Assembly: GCF_000150955.2 (NCBI RefSeq)
Contig: NC_011671.1
Location: 744,001-808,000, forward strand
Origin: Phaeodactylum tricornutum CCAP 1055/1
Taxonomy: Eukaryota; Bacillariophyta; Bacillariophyceae; Surirellales; Neidiaceae
Direction: 5' to 3'
Length of the DNA: 64,000 nucleotides
Numbering within the stretch: position 1 is the stretch's first letter; every line of letters begins with the position of its first letter. The position numbers and the translations under genes are program-made. Below the pieces are notes generated by a model. It was not told the origin of the DNA and did no database searches. It saw nothing but the letters and a program-made list of their open reading frames with translations. Of this stretch, positions 50,013-59,420 are shown piece by piece.

Positions 50013-51452
50013 TTATGCTACGGATATATTTATCGTTTCCGTCGCGTTGCTGAACATTTTTGATACGTAGCTCTTCGAAAGATATTCCTTTCCAAGAAGC
50101 TTAGATGCCCGTTCCATACCCATCGTATTCACAAAGCCTTTGAGCCATAGACGAACACCATCATCTTTCCCTCGGCTTACACTCGCTTTGGCGTCGTATA
50201 CATCCCGGCTTCTTCGTTTGTCTTTTCGACCGTTGTATCGTTCCCAAGAACCAAGATAATGATTGACGGCAATAGGCTGTTTGCGAAAATTTGAAAAGGT
50301 AAGCTCATTATTGCGGTGACAGAAGGACGTCACTGGACGGTGAATACTGAACACAATGTCGTTTGGGAACTTGTTCTCTGGAATTGCAGATACGTCTAAA
50401 ATCACCTTTGGATTGCCATGATACGTCATATTATGCGGCAGAGCGTGGTGACGCCACCGCAACGACTCAAATTTAGTGCCGTTAAAGCCCTCCGGTACAT
50501 CCTTGTTTCTGTGGTTGTCGTTGCTTTCCACCGAGCCGAAAAGTACTCGGAGCATCGAAATGCACGGATAGCTGACAAGCTCTGCGGTCTTCTCCACTGC
50601 CTCTTGAATCAGCCTCAAAACAGATCCAGGCTCTTCCATTGACGGGACTTTAACATAGTCAGGATTCATCTGGCGCAGCAGCTTCGATGCTACGATGAAT
50701 TCGTCGGTATCAATATGAATCACCCACGAATTTCCCTTTTGACGGAGTGCCTTCATGCATTTTGCCAGAAAGACTCTTTGTCGGTAGCGATGATTGCTGA
50801 TTTCAATGTACGCACCATGTGTGACATTCGCGTTAAATTTGGAGCGCCTTTCCATGTGCTCCTTCGGGGGTCTGTGATTTGACAGAAACTCGGCAGGCAT
50901 GTAGTGTGCATCCGTCCATTCCAAAATCTCCAGATCCGTCATCACTTTCCACTTCTTCAAAATCTTGGAGGGTGATTCGTAACTAAGCGGGTCCACCGCC
51001 ACAATCAGATGCCGTAGATTAATGACATGATAGTGATAAGCCAGCCATTCATTGAGAATTTCGTTGTCGTCCTTGATGAGCAGGCAAGCAGAAAAGGTAG
51101 CGTTCGGAGCCATCGATTCCGCACGGGGCGGCAAGAAGCTCGGTTGGTTTCGTTTGTTTTTTCGACGTTGGCGCCCCCTCGCTCTCCTTCCTTCCTCAAC
51201 GTCCCCGAAGAAATCGCTAATAGCTGATTTCTGGGGGGCATTGCCCGAGTCTAGCAGCAACGTGCCATCATTCATTTTCCCTTGTTCGAAATACAAAACC
51301 CAGTTCGTGACTAGCGAGACTATTACCAGAAGAGGAAACAGGATGACTATTTGCGCTCTCGTGCATCGAACTCTCATCGTGACTGTGCTTTCGCAGTCGT
51401 CTTGTAAACAACCAGCTATCTTTCCGGTTCCGCATCTCCGCTTACATACCAT
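50013..51452 (-). CDS. GT92/GT2-like type II membrane glycosyltransferase
   Basis: 479 residues from ATG 51452, or about 454 from the internal Met of MRVRCTRAQI. A single transmembrane segment (IVILFPLLVIVSLVTNWVLY) follows a short basic N-terminus, the type II Golgi topology. The catalytic part starts with FSACLLIKDDNEILNEWLAY and contains WVIHIDTDEFIVA with a DxD metal-binding motif, plus HRYRQRVFLAKCMKALR. These features match the GT92 (DUF23) and Glyco_tranf_2_4 groups. The acceptor is unknown; wall polysaccharide or N-glycan extension are guesses. Confidence 0.75.
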   Translation of the reverse strand: MVCKRRCGTGKIAGCLQDDCESTVTMRVRCTRAQIVILFPLLVIVSLVTNWVLYFEQGKMNDGTLLLDSGNAPQKSAISDFFGDVEEGRRARGRQRRKNKRNQPSFLPPRAESMAPNATFSACLLIKDDNEILNEWLAYHYHVINLRHLIVAVDPLSYESPSKILKKWKVMTDLEILEWTDAHYMPAEFLSNHRPPKEHMERRSKFNANVTHGAYIEISNHRYRQRVFLAKCMKALRQKGNSWVIHIDTDEFIVASKLLRQMNPDYVKVPSMEEPGSVLRLIQEAVEKTAELVSYPCISMLRVLFGSVESNDNHRNKDVPEGFNGTKFESLRWRHHALPHNMTYHGNPKVILDVSAIPENKFPNDIVFSIHRPVTSFCHRNNELTFSNFRKQPIAVNHYLGSWERYNGRKDKRRSRDVYDAKASVSRGKDDGVRLWLKGFVNTMGMERASKLLGKEYLSKSYVSKMFSNATETINISVA

Positions 51453-52018
51453 GGTGACTTTCTGTGAATGGTCGTGTATACCGGAGATAGAAACGCAGTC
51501 TCAGAACCGTACAAAACGTTTACAGAGCTCTAGTGAACTCGCGGTTCGATTGGGACAGAAGCACCAAGCGTTTCGGTACCGAAGCAAAAAGGGTTACTAA
51601 AATGTCCTAAACAGGCGTCGGAGTTTTCACAACGGATCGCGGGCGAGTCTCCTAATAATTTATTAGTATAGTATTTATAGAAAAGCTGTATCGCATCTTT
51701 ACGTGAATACTTGTTTGGCTTGTTATTCCAACCATGTGCTCTCAAACTGAAGTGACGCGTATCTCATTTTAGGGATATTTCGTTATTTATAAATCCCTTT
51801 GTTTTCTGTAGACAATCGACCAAACCTACATGAGTTTCCTCTCCGCGGTTGCGGCATGTCACAGAAAAATTGATGCGAGGAAAATTCACATCAACTGTGC
51901 CCACAAATTGGATGTTCAACGGTTCTTGAATCCAGAAAAATGATTTCAACATCCGTTGGGGCAGTCATGTGCTCGATGCCGCCAACAACACCCCTTCATA
52001 CGAGAAAGGAATTTTACC
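51453..52018. other. intergenic, divergent promoter region
   Basis: No gene recognised. The following frame is open upstream to 51956. Confidence 0.45.
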
Positions 52019-52846
52019 ATGAGCGCCCCTTCAGCAGAGCCACCACCATACAGCCAGTCGCTTCGAGGCCGGGGATACAGCGACGGAGAGGCCTCGAAGC
52101 CCGCTCCTGTGCCAGTTGGTCGGATACGAAACCTCATCGCCCACCGCTTCGCCACTCGTACGGTAGAGTATGATCGGGTCGCCGAAACGGAATTACGTGA
52201 ACGCAAACTTGCTATTTTGCGAGTCAATCCCGCTGTTCGTGCCGTTTACAAATTTCGATTACTGGAAGCGAATGTTAGGACGACCATAGGTGCAGAGTGT
52301 GTCTTGCAAACACTCATGGAAGATTTGAAAATACCGGAAATGTCCAGCCAGATGAATCGAAGGTCACTGAGGGGACAGCTAAATCCTATAAGCACTTTGC
52401 CGCGGGGATTCCGGAAGTGGTGTGATGGTTTCGGCTGCACGTCGCCGATTTTAGAGGTATCTTTGTCGCCCAAGATGAGTCCAGTTGAGCACTCATTTCG
52501 ACGAGAGCATAACGGGAACGCACCGAAGGCGAAAGGTGCGCGTCCAACAGTCAAAATTGAGCTGCCGCCTCTCGCTCACCACTGGCAAGACAGCAAGTAC
52601 GATCTCCTATTGAATCCAGTGGATAACAACGCGACAAGCTTGTTGTTGGGAGATGCAATGTACGAACACGAGTTTTGTGACAACAGCGCTTGCATCAGTC
52701 GTGAGCCTCATTTGCCATCACTTGCTACTGTGAGCCACAGTGGCGATGACAATTCTTTCACTGGCCATACGACCGACGATGGAGGGTCAATTTGCAGTGA
52801 CAAAGACTCGTTGTCAAGTCACGAAAGTGTTAGAATGGAAATATGA
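52019..52846 (+). CDS. hypothetical protein, unknown function
   Basis: 276 residues from the ATG at 52019 (MSAPSAEPPPYSQSLRGRG). The frame is open to a TTG at 51956, so the start is a choice. The N-terminal PPPY is a possible WW-domain ligand. The middle (RNLIAHRFATRTVEYDRVAE; AVRAVYKFRLLEANVRTTIG) looks helical. The C-terminal 60 residues are Ser/Asp-rich and probably disordered. No known domain recognised; coding potential is judged from length and amino-acid composition only. Confidence 0.5.
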   Translation: MSAPSAEPPPYSQSLRGRGYSDGEASKPAPVPVGRIRNLIAHRFATRTVEYDRVAETELRERKLAILRVNPAVRAVYKFRLLEANVRTTIGAECVLQTLMEDLKIPEMSSQMNRRSLRGQLNPISTLPRGFRKWCDGFGCTSPILEVSLSPKMSPVEHSFRREHNGNAPKAKGARPTVKIELPPLAHHWQDSKYDLLLNPVDNNATSLLLGDAMYEHEFCDNSACISREPHLPSLATVSHSGDDNSFTGHTTDDGGSICSDKDSLSSHESVRMEI

Positions 52847-52954
52847 GAAGTATGTGAATGAAATCAGCAGCCAACGCTCACAGATTACGTCCACAGGATA
52901 AAGTACATAACGTCAGTGCTTAAACTGCTATGCAGCGATTGTATGTAATTATCC

Positions 52955-54160
52955 TCAATCTTGCGCCTTTGGCAATGAGTCTTGAAACAAAGTGTAAGCG
53001 GCTACTGCCGTAATAGCCGCAGTTTCTGCCCGTAGCACAGTTGGTCCTAACGATATGTTAAAAATTGCATCTGGATTGAGCTGTTCAAGCTCGTCCAGCA
53101 GTAGTTCTTCGTCGCGCGACCAGCCCCCTTCGGGACCGACCAATAACGCAATTGGTGTGGTGACGCCCGTTCTCGACGATTGTGTCCTACCAAGAGCGTT
53201 CCAAATAGATTGACTACTGCTGCGTTCTCGACAAACCAAAAGCTTCACTTCGTTTTCAGGATCCTTCCAGAGAGACAAGAACATCCGAAGCGGTGTCGTA
53301 CACCCAACATCATCTTGTTCCGTCGGTGACCCAAAAAAGGGCAAGTGGAGTCGCTCACACTGCTCGGCTGCTTCCATAACGTGAGCCTGCAATTTATTCC
53401 CCCGAAGATCAACCGATTGACTGTAATCAGTTTGCAGCCAAACATATCCGCCAACATTGAGTTCCGTCGTCTTTTCAATCATCCAGCGTGTGCGGTCTTT
53501 CTTTTTGGGCGGAGCCACGCACAACCACACCGTCGGCGTGGACGTTTGGGATCGTAAAGATTCCGTGCAAGTCCCAATCACGGGATCCGACGATGCGCGA
53601 CTTCGTCGACGCCCGCCCGTGCCATCCAACCGATGCATTTGTTCCAAATTGGCCAGCCATTCCCCACCCACGCCGTCAAAGACACGTATTTGGGGAGCCT
53701 TGTTCCGTTTGTCCATACGCAAAACGGTCGTAACATGGTGTGACTGTTCGGGCGACAGAGCCAACAGTGCATTGGGACTGAGAGAGCTCAACGGCGTACG
53801 GGGGGTGTCATGGGCGCCTGGACGGGGAGGAAACCGAACTAGCGCTGGTTCTGGACCGACGTATAGTCTGGGAAGCTTGCTGTAGTCTGGTTCACTGTAA
53901 TGGTCATCAATCCGGCTACTACACCATCGTGCAGAATTGATCACCGATAAATTGCCAGACGTCCACCCAAATGCGGAAACGTGTCGGTTTTTGCAGAAGC
54001 TCAACAAGGCAAGCATTGTAAAGTTTTGGACCAGCGTAAAAACTCTTCTTCTCGGCCAATTCCGTTTATACATGAGTAGCTTTGTGGCAGCCCTTTCGAC
54101 ACGCTCTTTTGGAACGCCATTGGGGAATGCAAAACAATGGATGCATCGATCCTGATGCAT
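52955..54160 (-). CDS. RsmE: RsmE-type 16S rRNA m3U1498 methyltransferase, probably organellar
   Basis: 401 residues from ATG 54160; an internal ATG at 54073 would give a hydrophobic leader ending at HVSAFGW, which resembles a diatom plastid cleavage site, so that start may be the real one. The catalytic half shows the SPOUT signatures of RsmE: HHVTTVLRMDKR, PKKKDRTRWMIEKTTELNVG, MEAAEQCERLHLPFF, LLVGPEGGWSRDEELLLDEL and ISLGPTVLRAETAAITAVAA (knotted SAM site). Bacterial members methylate N3 of U1498 in 16S rRNA, so plastid or mitochondrial 16S rRNA is the likely target. A charged insertion lies before the SPOUT domain. Confidence 0.88.
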   Translation of the reverse strand: MHQDRCIHCFAFPNGVPKERVERAATKLLMYKRNWPRRRVFTLVQNFTMLALLSFCKNRHVSAFGWTSGNLSVINSARWCSSRIDDHYSEPDYSKLPRLYVGPEPALVRFPPRPGAHDTPRTPLSSLSPNALLALSPEQSHHVTTVLRMDKRNKAPQIRVFDGVGGEWLANLEQMHRLDGTGGRRRSRASSDPVIGTCTESLRSQTSTPTVWLCVAPPKKKDRTRWMIEKTTELNVGGYVWLQTDYSQSVDLRGNKLQAHVMEAAEQCERLHLPFFGSPTEQDDVGCTTPLRMFLSLWKDPENEVKLLVCRERSSSQSIWNALGRTQSSRTGVTTPIALLVGPEGGWSRDEELLLDELEQLNPDAIFNISLGPTVLRAETAAITAVAAYTLFQDSLPKAQD

Positions 54161-54530
54161 TTCCAATTCCCGGTAGCACGTGATTCGGCTTTTAGGGACC
54201 CGTAAACTGGCCTTCTCCGGGAATCACTGTCAGTCGTACTCCACGAAAGTCGTAGAAAAGGTGACGTTCATTTGGGAAGACGGTGATGCGCATGCCGATC
54301 TGTCGCTTTTTCGGACACAAGCATCAACCAGGACATCTGCTCCTCCACTTAGCTTCGACCTTTTCACCACCAATTAAATCACTCTGCTTCCCATCCTGCT
54401 TTCATTTGCCCGTAGAAAGCTGAAGCAACCCGCGTTAGGGAAAGAGACAGCCACCACCGTAGACCAAGAACAATCCTATTTTCTGTGGCTGCTCCAATAT
54501 TCCTTCACTGTCAATTCAACCCAAGCCAGC
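54161..54530. other. intergenic, divergent promoter region
   Basis: No gene is recognised. Only a short plus-strand open frame at 54180-54377 is present. Confidence 0.45.
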
Positions 54531-55496
54531 ATGGCTCCGTCGCTCCCCGAACCTGTGCCAGATTCGCCCTCTGACGGTGATCCAACTTTGCGAACGTTTA
54601 CGCTGTATCTTATTCGTCACGGCGAAGCTAGTCACAACGTGGAAGAAAAGCTAGCACAAAAGCAGGCTCTTGAAGAATGCATCGCCCAAGGGCATTCTCC
54701 CGACGACCCCGTCACGAAGGAAAAAATGGAACAAGCCAGACAAGCCATTCTCGAAAATCCCGACTTTTTCGATGCTCGTCTTTCCGATCTCGGTAAAGAA
54801 GAGGCTGAGGCAGCCCGAGCCCTAATCGAAACGTGGGGCGATTTGCCTGTTCCGCAGGAGGTGTTTGTCAGCCCTTTGCAGCGGACGCTACAAACCGCTA
54901 GTCGTGTGTTTCCGGATCATCCCAATATTCACGTCCGAGAAGAGTTACGGGAGCGACTAACCGGACGTCCCGCCGACAATCGATTTTCCAGCACAGAACT
55001 CAGTCGTCGAGATTCGTTCAAAAAGTTTTCCTTTAAGCATTTGCGACTCAACTCCATTGTGAATGATCTGGCTGGAATTTTTGGAGGAACAAGTTCCACC
55101 GATTTGCAAGAATTGGATCGAATCGAAGAAAAGGACGAAGATTTGTCGGGCACCGCTCGGAGCAGCGTGGTTAGCTTCGAGAGCAACTCTAGTTTACATC
55201 ATAATGTCACGAATACACGCAGCTTACATCGGCTCGGAAGCTCGTGCAACGCCGACGAAGTCGTGGAAGACGAGGCCAAACTCCGCGAACGGACTTTCAA
55301 AGTGTTTAAGCTTCTCCTCGAGTCGGAACACGATTCGATCGCATTGGTAACTCATAAGGGTTATTTGCGAACCTTGGAACGGGGGCATTTGCATCAACCA
55401 AATGCGCGGCAGTTTCAGAATTGCGAAGTTCGTGTTTACCAAGCTACCATTCATGTCGAGCGTAAGGAAGTGGAACGGATTGTCCGATTGAAGTGA
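54531..55496 (+). CDS. histidine phosphatase (phosphoglycerate mutase-like) family protein
   Basis: 321 residues in a single exon. The RHG signature is FTLYLIRHGEASHNVEEK near residue 28, with RLSDLGKEEAEAARALIE and VFVSPLQRTLQTASRVF following, and the second catalytic His in IALVTHKGYLRTLERGH. A long Ser-rich insertion (about residues 150-250) interrupts the fold, as in several algal members. Plant and fungal relatives include broad-specificity phosphatases. The protein lacks a presequence and is probably cytosolic. The substrate is unknown. Confidence 0.85.
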   Translation: MAPSLPEPVPDSPSDGDPTLRTFTLYLIRHGEASHNVEEKLAQKQALEECIAQGHSPDDPVTKEKMEQARQAILENPDFFDARLSDLGKEEAEAARALIETWGDLPVPQEVFVSPLQRTLQTASRVFPDHPNIHVREELRERLTGRPADNRFSSTELSRRDSFKKFSFKHLRLNSIVNDLAGIFGGTSSTDLQELDRIEEKDEDLSGTARSSVVSFESNSSLHHNVTNTRSLHRLGSSCNADEVVEDEAKLRERTFKVFKLLLESEHDSIALVTHKGYLRTLERGHLHQPNARQFQNCEVRVYQATIHVERKEVERIVRLK

Positions 55497-57224
55497 AAGC
55501 AATAGAATAAAGGACTGAGTAAGTTGAAATATGTACTATATTACGTTAGTACGATCTAGGTGTTTTTGTGAAAGAGCAATAACGTGGGCGGCAATCCTTC
55601 GTAAGCCTGTTATTGGGAAAGTTCTTTCGCCCCTGGCGTCAATAGACTACAGACAATCTATCCGGATTGTCGGGTTCTGTTTTTGTACAGACTTTCTTTT
55701 CTTCCTCCGCTCTCAAGAACGATATCGGCTTTCTTGCGCAATGTCGATCCCATTGTATTACAAAGGAACGTGAACGGAGCGTAACTGTCCAAAGCGAAAG
55801 AGTTCACTTCTCAAATGTTTTCTCTCTTTCAACTTCAACTATAAGGGACAACGCAGAGTCTCTGGCTCAACAACCTGAATGAAAGACAATAAGCAAATTC
55901 GCCAATAGCAGATATCCAAAAGCAAGAAGTTACTGGTTTGATTGCACCTTGACAACGCAGTCTCGCCCTTATTTGATGCAACCAAAGCAAAAACTATGTA
56001 GGCTCAGCTACAGCATTTTGGTGAAGAACCTTTCGCTTCTGAGGCTAGCTTTTGGCGCCACGCCACTTTCTGGAAATCATCGCTTTCAGCGCCCATGCGT
56101 TATGAGGCAGGTTGATTAGTCTCCAAGAATTAGGGTGTCCTTGTCTACAAGGTTGACAAGTGGACCGGACTTTTGAGCATTTTTGACTCCGTCGCAGGTA
56201 CGGAGATTGCCAGGAAGATTCAATTACCCCACAGTTGATACGCTATGCTCTTTCTCGCAATTGCCCTTGTGCTGAGGGCTTGGTTGTTGACGCCGCGATC
56301 ATGGTGGAACATGTCTCTTGCTTTTACAACCTAAATCCTACGTCCGTTGCGAAGATTGTGCCTCAACTGGGGGCAAGTGCAGATCCTTTTGGATGCAACT
56401 GTAGTCATGCAATTCCATTGAATAGCTGAGGAGGCTCATAACGTGAACACCACTGCAATTCGTGATGATCTTTCGCGTGAATTTCCGCTGATTTTGGCGT
56501 CTTTCGTCGAACCCCGCGCGCCGCACGCCAGTATCAAGCTGGAAAGCGAAATTGAGCTGCAATCCTTGTTAAAGCAAAGGATCTTTGTGCAAGCAACGAC
56601 CATCGAGTTTTGCGTTACTTTCGATCAGGTGAAGACGCTAACTGTAAGGAACAATTGGATAATGCCCATAAAAATACGTTATACTGGGTGAGACTCAAAG
56701 GCCTAATCAGATGACAACAATCCCTCTGTTTGGTACCAAAACGTAGTCAGTGAAGGTAATAAGCGGACCAACAACATTGTGCGAAAGTCTGTAGGAGTGA
56801 TTTTGCTCCACAGCACATTCTCTCTACTAGAGGTTTAGCAGCTTCTCTAGCAGAGACCATGATTTCGGTTTTTTAGTAGAGTTCGACCCGATTTACATCA
56901 CATCAGCATAGTTCTAATGTAACTGTAAGTGTTTTTAGGATTACAAATACGCCGTGTTGATTTCATTATTTCCCTCGGACTCAATAAGGAGCAACACTCG
57001 TGGATGCTGGATTTAACAAGGCATTCATCGAATGGCTCCCGTTACTTTGCTATTACTTTAAGATGATCGACCATGCCCATTACAAGGTTTGCTTTCCACG
57101 GCGAGTTGCCCTCCTGACTAACTGTAGGGTCGCAAATAAAGACCGATATTTTTACAGTTTAGTACTGCAAATGTAACTGCAACAGACATAAAGTGTAATA
57201 TGTCCGGAATTACTTAATTTATTG
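55497..57224. other. intergenic, 1.7 kb without recognised gene
   Basis: The longest gene-free stretch here. Two short plus-strand open frames (56235-56429, 56443-56691) have no family features. GTAACTGTAAGT at 56921-56932 and TAACTGTAAG at 56639-56648 are motif copies. It may hold a non-coding transcript or decayed sequence; I cannot tell. Confidence 0.45.
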
Positions 57225-58349
57225 ATGGAAAGACAATGCGACATTTTATCCTTCTCCGCTGCCGCGCATATTAGCTCGCTGTCTCTCAGCCTTCGGGCCA
57301 TTTTGCTGTTACTGTTTCTTCTCGTCGAGACACAATCTCATCCATCGTTTAGGATTGCAGAAATGGAATGTGAAGAAGAAAGCGATACCGTCCCCGGAAA
57401 AGAAGTTGTCTCGAATCGAGAAGTATGGGCAGTCAAGGATGGACAGCGGGTGCAACGTCACACTCGCCGACGCGCAACCCGACCACTGGCAGAACGGGCC
57501 GTATCAACTGTGACAGTAAATTTTTCCATTCCGCTCTCCTTTTATCACCAGCAAGAAAATCCACGGGAATGGACTATTCAGGTAGCGACCGAGGCATTGT
57601 GGAAACATTGGTTGTACTCACGGGGTTTAGTCGGGTTGCCCCTTCACCAGATTCAGCAGCAGGGCTCGAGCATTTCTCCTTGCGAAAATTCGCAATCCAG
57701 AGATGGTGCAAAACAGCCGCGGCAATGTTCATTAGGTCGTGCCATTCAAAAAATGAATTTAATGCTGTCAAATCTCGAAAGCGATTGGAGGGATATCTCA
57801 CACTCAGGACTCAACATTCAATACGTTTTGTTTTCTTTTGGCCCATCGTGGGCGCGTTCAAAAGAAATGTATCGGTTGGACGTGTTTAATCTTCCTCATA
57901 CTAATGCCTTGGAAATTAAGAATGCTTATGCCGATGAGGTGGGGCCGTCTCGGTCTACATACACGTTATCTACGCGTTTAATACGTAAAGTTGTAAATGG
58001 GGAGTGCGAGGCTGACGGGTTGTTGTCCTCCCGAGAAATGCTCCAGCTCGTCAATCGAGGGTCTGCGGATCAGTTTTCGCTGGCGATTGCGGTCACTCCT
58101 ACTTCCTACGACAGACTCTACCACAGGGAGACCTCTACAACTTCGCCTAGTAGCAAGCGGATTTTGGACAAACTCTTGCTGCGGCGAGACTATAATCCCG
58201 CGCACAAAGCGAAGGGAATTCGACGATCTGGATGTGTAAGTCTAACCGTTACTGAAGCTACGGAGGCTGCACCGTCAGCTGATGTGAATAGCGCTATGGT
58301 TTTTTCACTTCGAGCAACTGTTAAAGGACTCCGCTTACCTGCCGGCTGA
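57225..58349 (+). CDS. MAD2L1BP: p31comet (MAD2L1BP)-like protein
   Basis: 374 residues from ATG 57225. The order of blocks matches human p31comet when compared by eye: VATEALWKHWLYSRGLVGLP (human LLKHIMYQRQQLPLP), RAIQKMNLMLSNLESDWRDI (human ALAELESVLSHLEDFF), YVLFSFGPSWARSKEMYRLD (human VLILLGGNALSPKEFYELD), and the end AMVFSLRATVKGLRLP (human YIWFQAPVTFKGFRE). p31comet is a HORMA-like protein that binds closed MAD2 and, with TRIP13, ends the spindle checkpoint. The hydrophobic N-terminus (AILLLLFLLVETQSH) is unexpected and may mean the true start is downstream at an internal Met (MECEEESDTV). Confidence 0.55.
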   Translation: MERQCDILSFSAAAHISSLSLSLRAILLLLFLLVETQSHPSFRIAEMECEEESDTVPGKEVVSNREVWAVKDGQRVQRHTRRRATRPLAERAVSTVTVNFSIPLSFYHQQENPREWTIQVATEALWKHWLYSRGLVGLPLHQIQQQGSSISPCENSQSRDGAKQPRQCSLGRAIQKMNLMLSNLESDWRDISHSGLNIQYVLFSFGPSWARSKEMYRLDVFNLPHTNALEIKNAYADEVGPSRSTYTLSTRLIRKVVNGECEADGLLSSREMLQLVNRGSADQFSLAIAVTPTSYDRLYHRETSTTSPSSKRILDKLLLRRDYNPAHKAKGIRRSGCVSLTVTEATEAAPSADVNSAMVFSLRATVKGLRLPAG

Positions 58350-59420
58350 TAAAAGATTGAGGAAACTCACTAATCCGGCCTCGATGAGGCCGCAAAATCA
58401 CTATTCCGGCCAAAATCAAGATTTGCTTACAGTTAGTACCAAAGGTGGGGCCGCATTACTTCCTTAGTAGTGATAATTATGAAGAAATATGGTTTAAAGC
58501 CTGTCGATGGAAGATGTTCTCCAAACGACGCTTCGTCCGCAGGAAGCATCTTGAGAGATGATCCATGGATTATTCTTTTCGAAAAGTGTCTTGAGAATGT
58601 AACTTTCAAGTTCATTAATCGTGTGTGATCCAATTACTTAGGAAACAACACTGTCCCTATCTTAGCTACTCAACGAAATGTATGTTTTGGCCGGATTAGT
58701 GATTTTGCGGCCGCATCGAGGCGAGGATCAGTGATTTTCCTCTAAAAATTGAATTTAGCAAAAAGTCCCTTCTTGCTAGGTTTTAGGGGTTCAACTGCAT
58801 CTAGTAGGGGTAAGAAATACCTCTAATGGTCCAGTGTAGCTTACTGTTACTGTATATAATTTTCAATCTCAGCTCTTGTCCGTTGGGTATCGAGAGCTAG
58901 ATTCTGCACGACAGATTTTGCAGTTAGCCATCGAAGCTGACTGTGAGTTTTTGTATGTCTGTTAATTCGTTCCCGCCAATTATGGTTAGAAAACCTACCA
59001 TTTCTAACGGCGATTGGTCATTTTCTTTTGAATACTGCCCATAGGATGGAACAGGCAGTTCACCTTTGGGTCTTTTTGGAAAAGCAATATAACAAATTTC
59101 AGTGAAGATCATCAAAATGACTTTGATCTTTCTTTTTGTATAATATTAGTTCCTATCGCAACGGATCAAAATTTGTTGTCAAACTGACAGCACAAGTTAG
59201 TTAGTTTTGGGTCTTGGGTCCGATTGCTTGGGCCGACCCATGATTGACTGTACAAAGAAAACCACAGGGGATCCAGCAAAAAGCGTTGCAAATCTGTGAA
59301 TACATCAACGGTTTCCCCTTACTACACTCCAGTATTCCTTACGTACGTTTGGTAGATTATTTCAAATCCCCAGCAACAACGAAACAAGGAAAGAATTAAG
59401 GACAACATCTTCCACAGCCC
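58350..59420. other. intergenic containing a MITE
   Basis: The first 0.4 kb is the MITE at 58359-58742. The remainder shows no gene; the minus-strand frame at 58924-59115 is unsupported. Confidence 0.5.
58359..58742. mobile_element. 384-bp MITE with 57-bp terminal inverted repeats
   Basis: The left end (58359-58415) and the reverse complement of the right end (58686-58742) share GAGGAAA.TCACT.ATCC, then GCCTCGATG.GGCCGCAAAA and TCACTA.TCCGGCCAAAA, with only a few differences over about 57 bp. The interior codes nothing, so it is non-autonomous. The flanks TAAAAGATT and TAAAAATT suggest a degraded 8-9-bp target duplication, compatible with hAT or Mutator-type DNA transposons. It inserted 9 bp after the stop codon of the p31comet-like gene. 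Confidence 0.85.
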
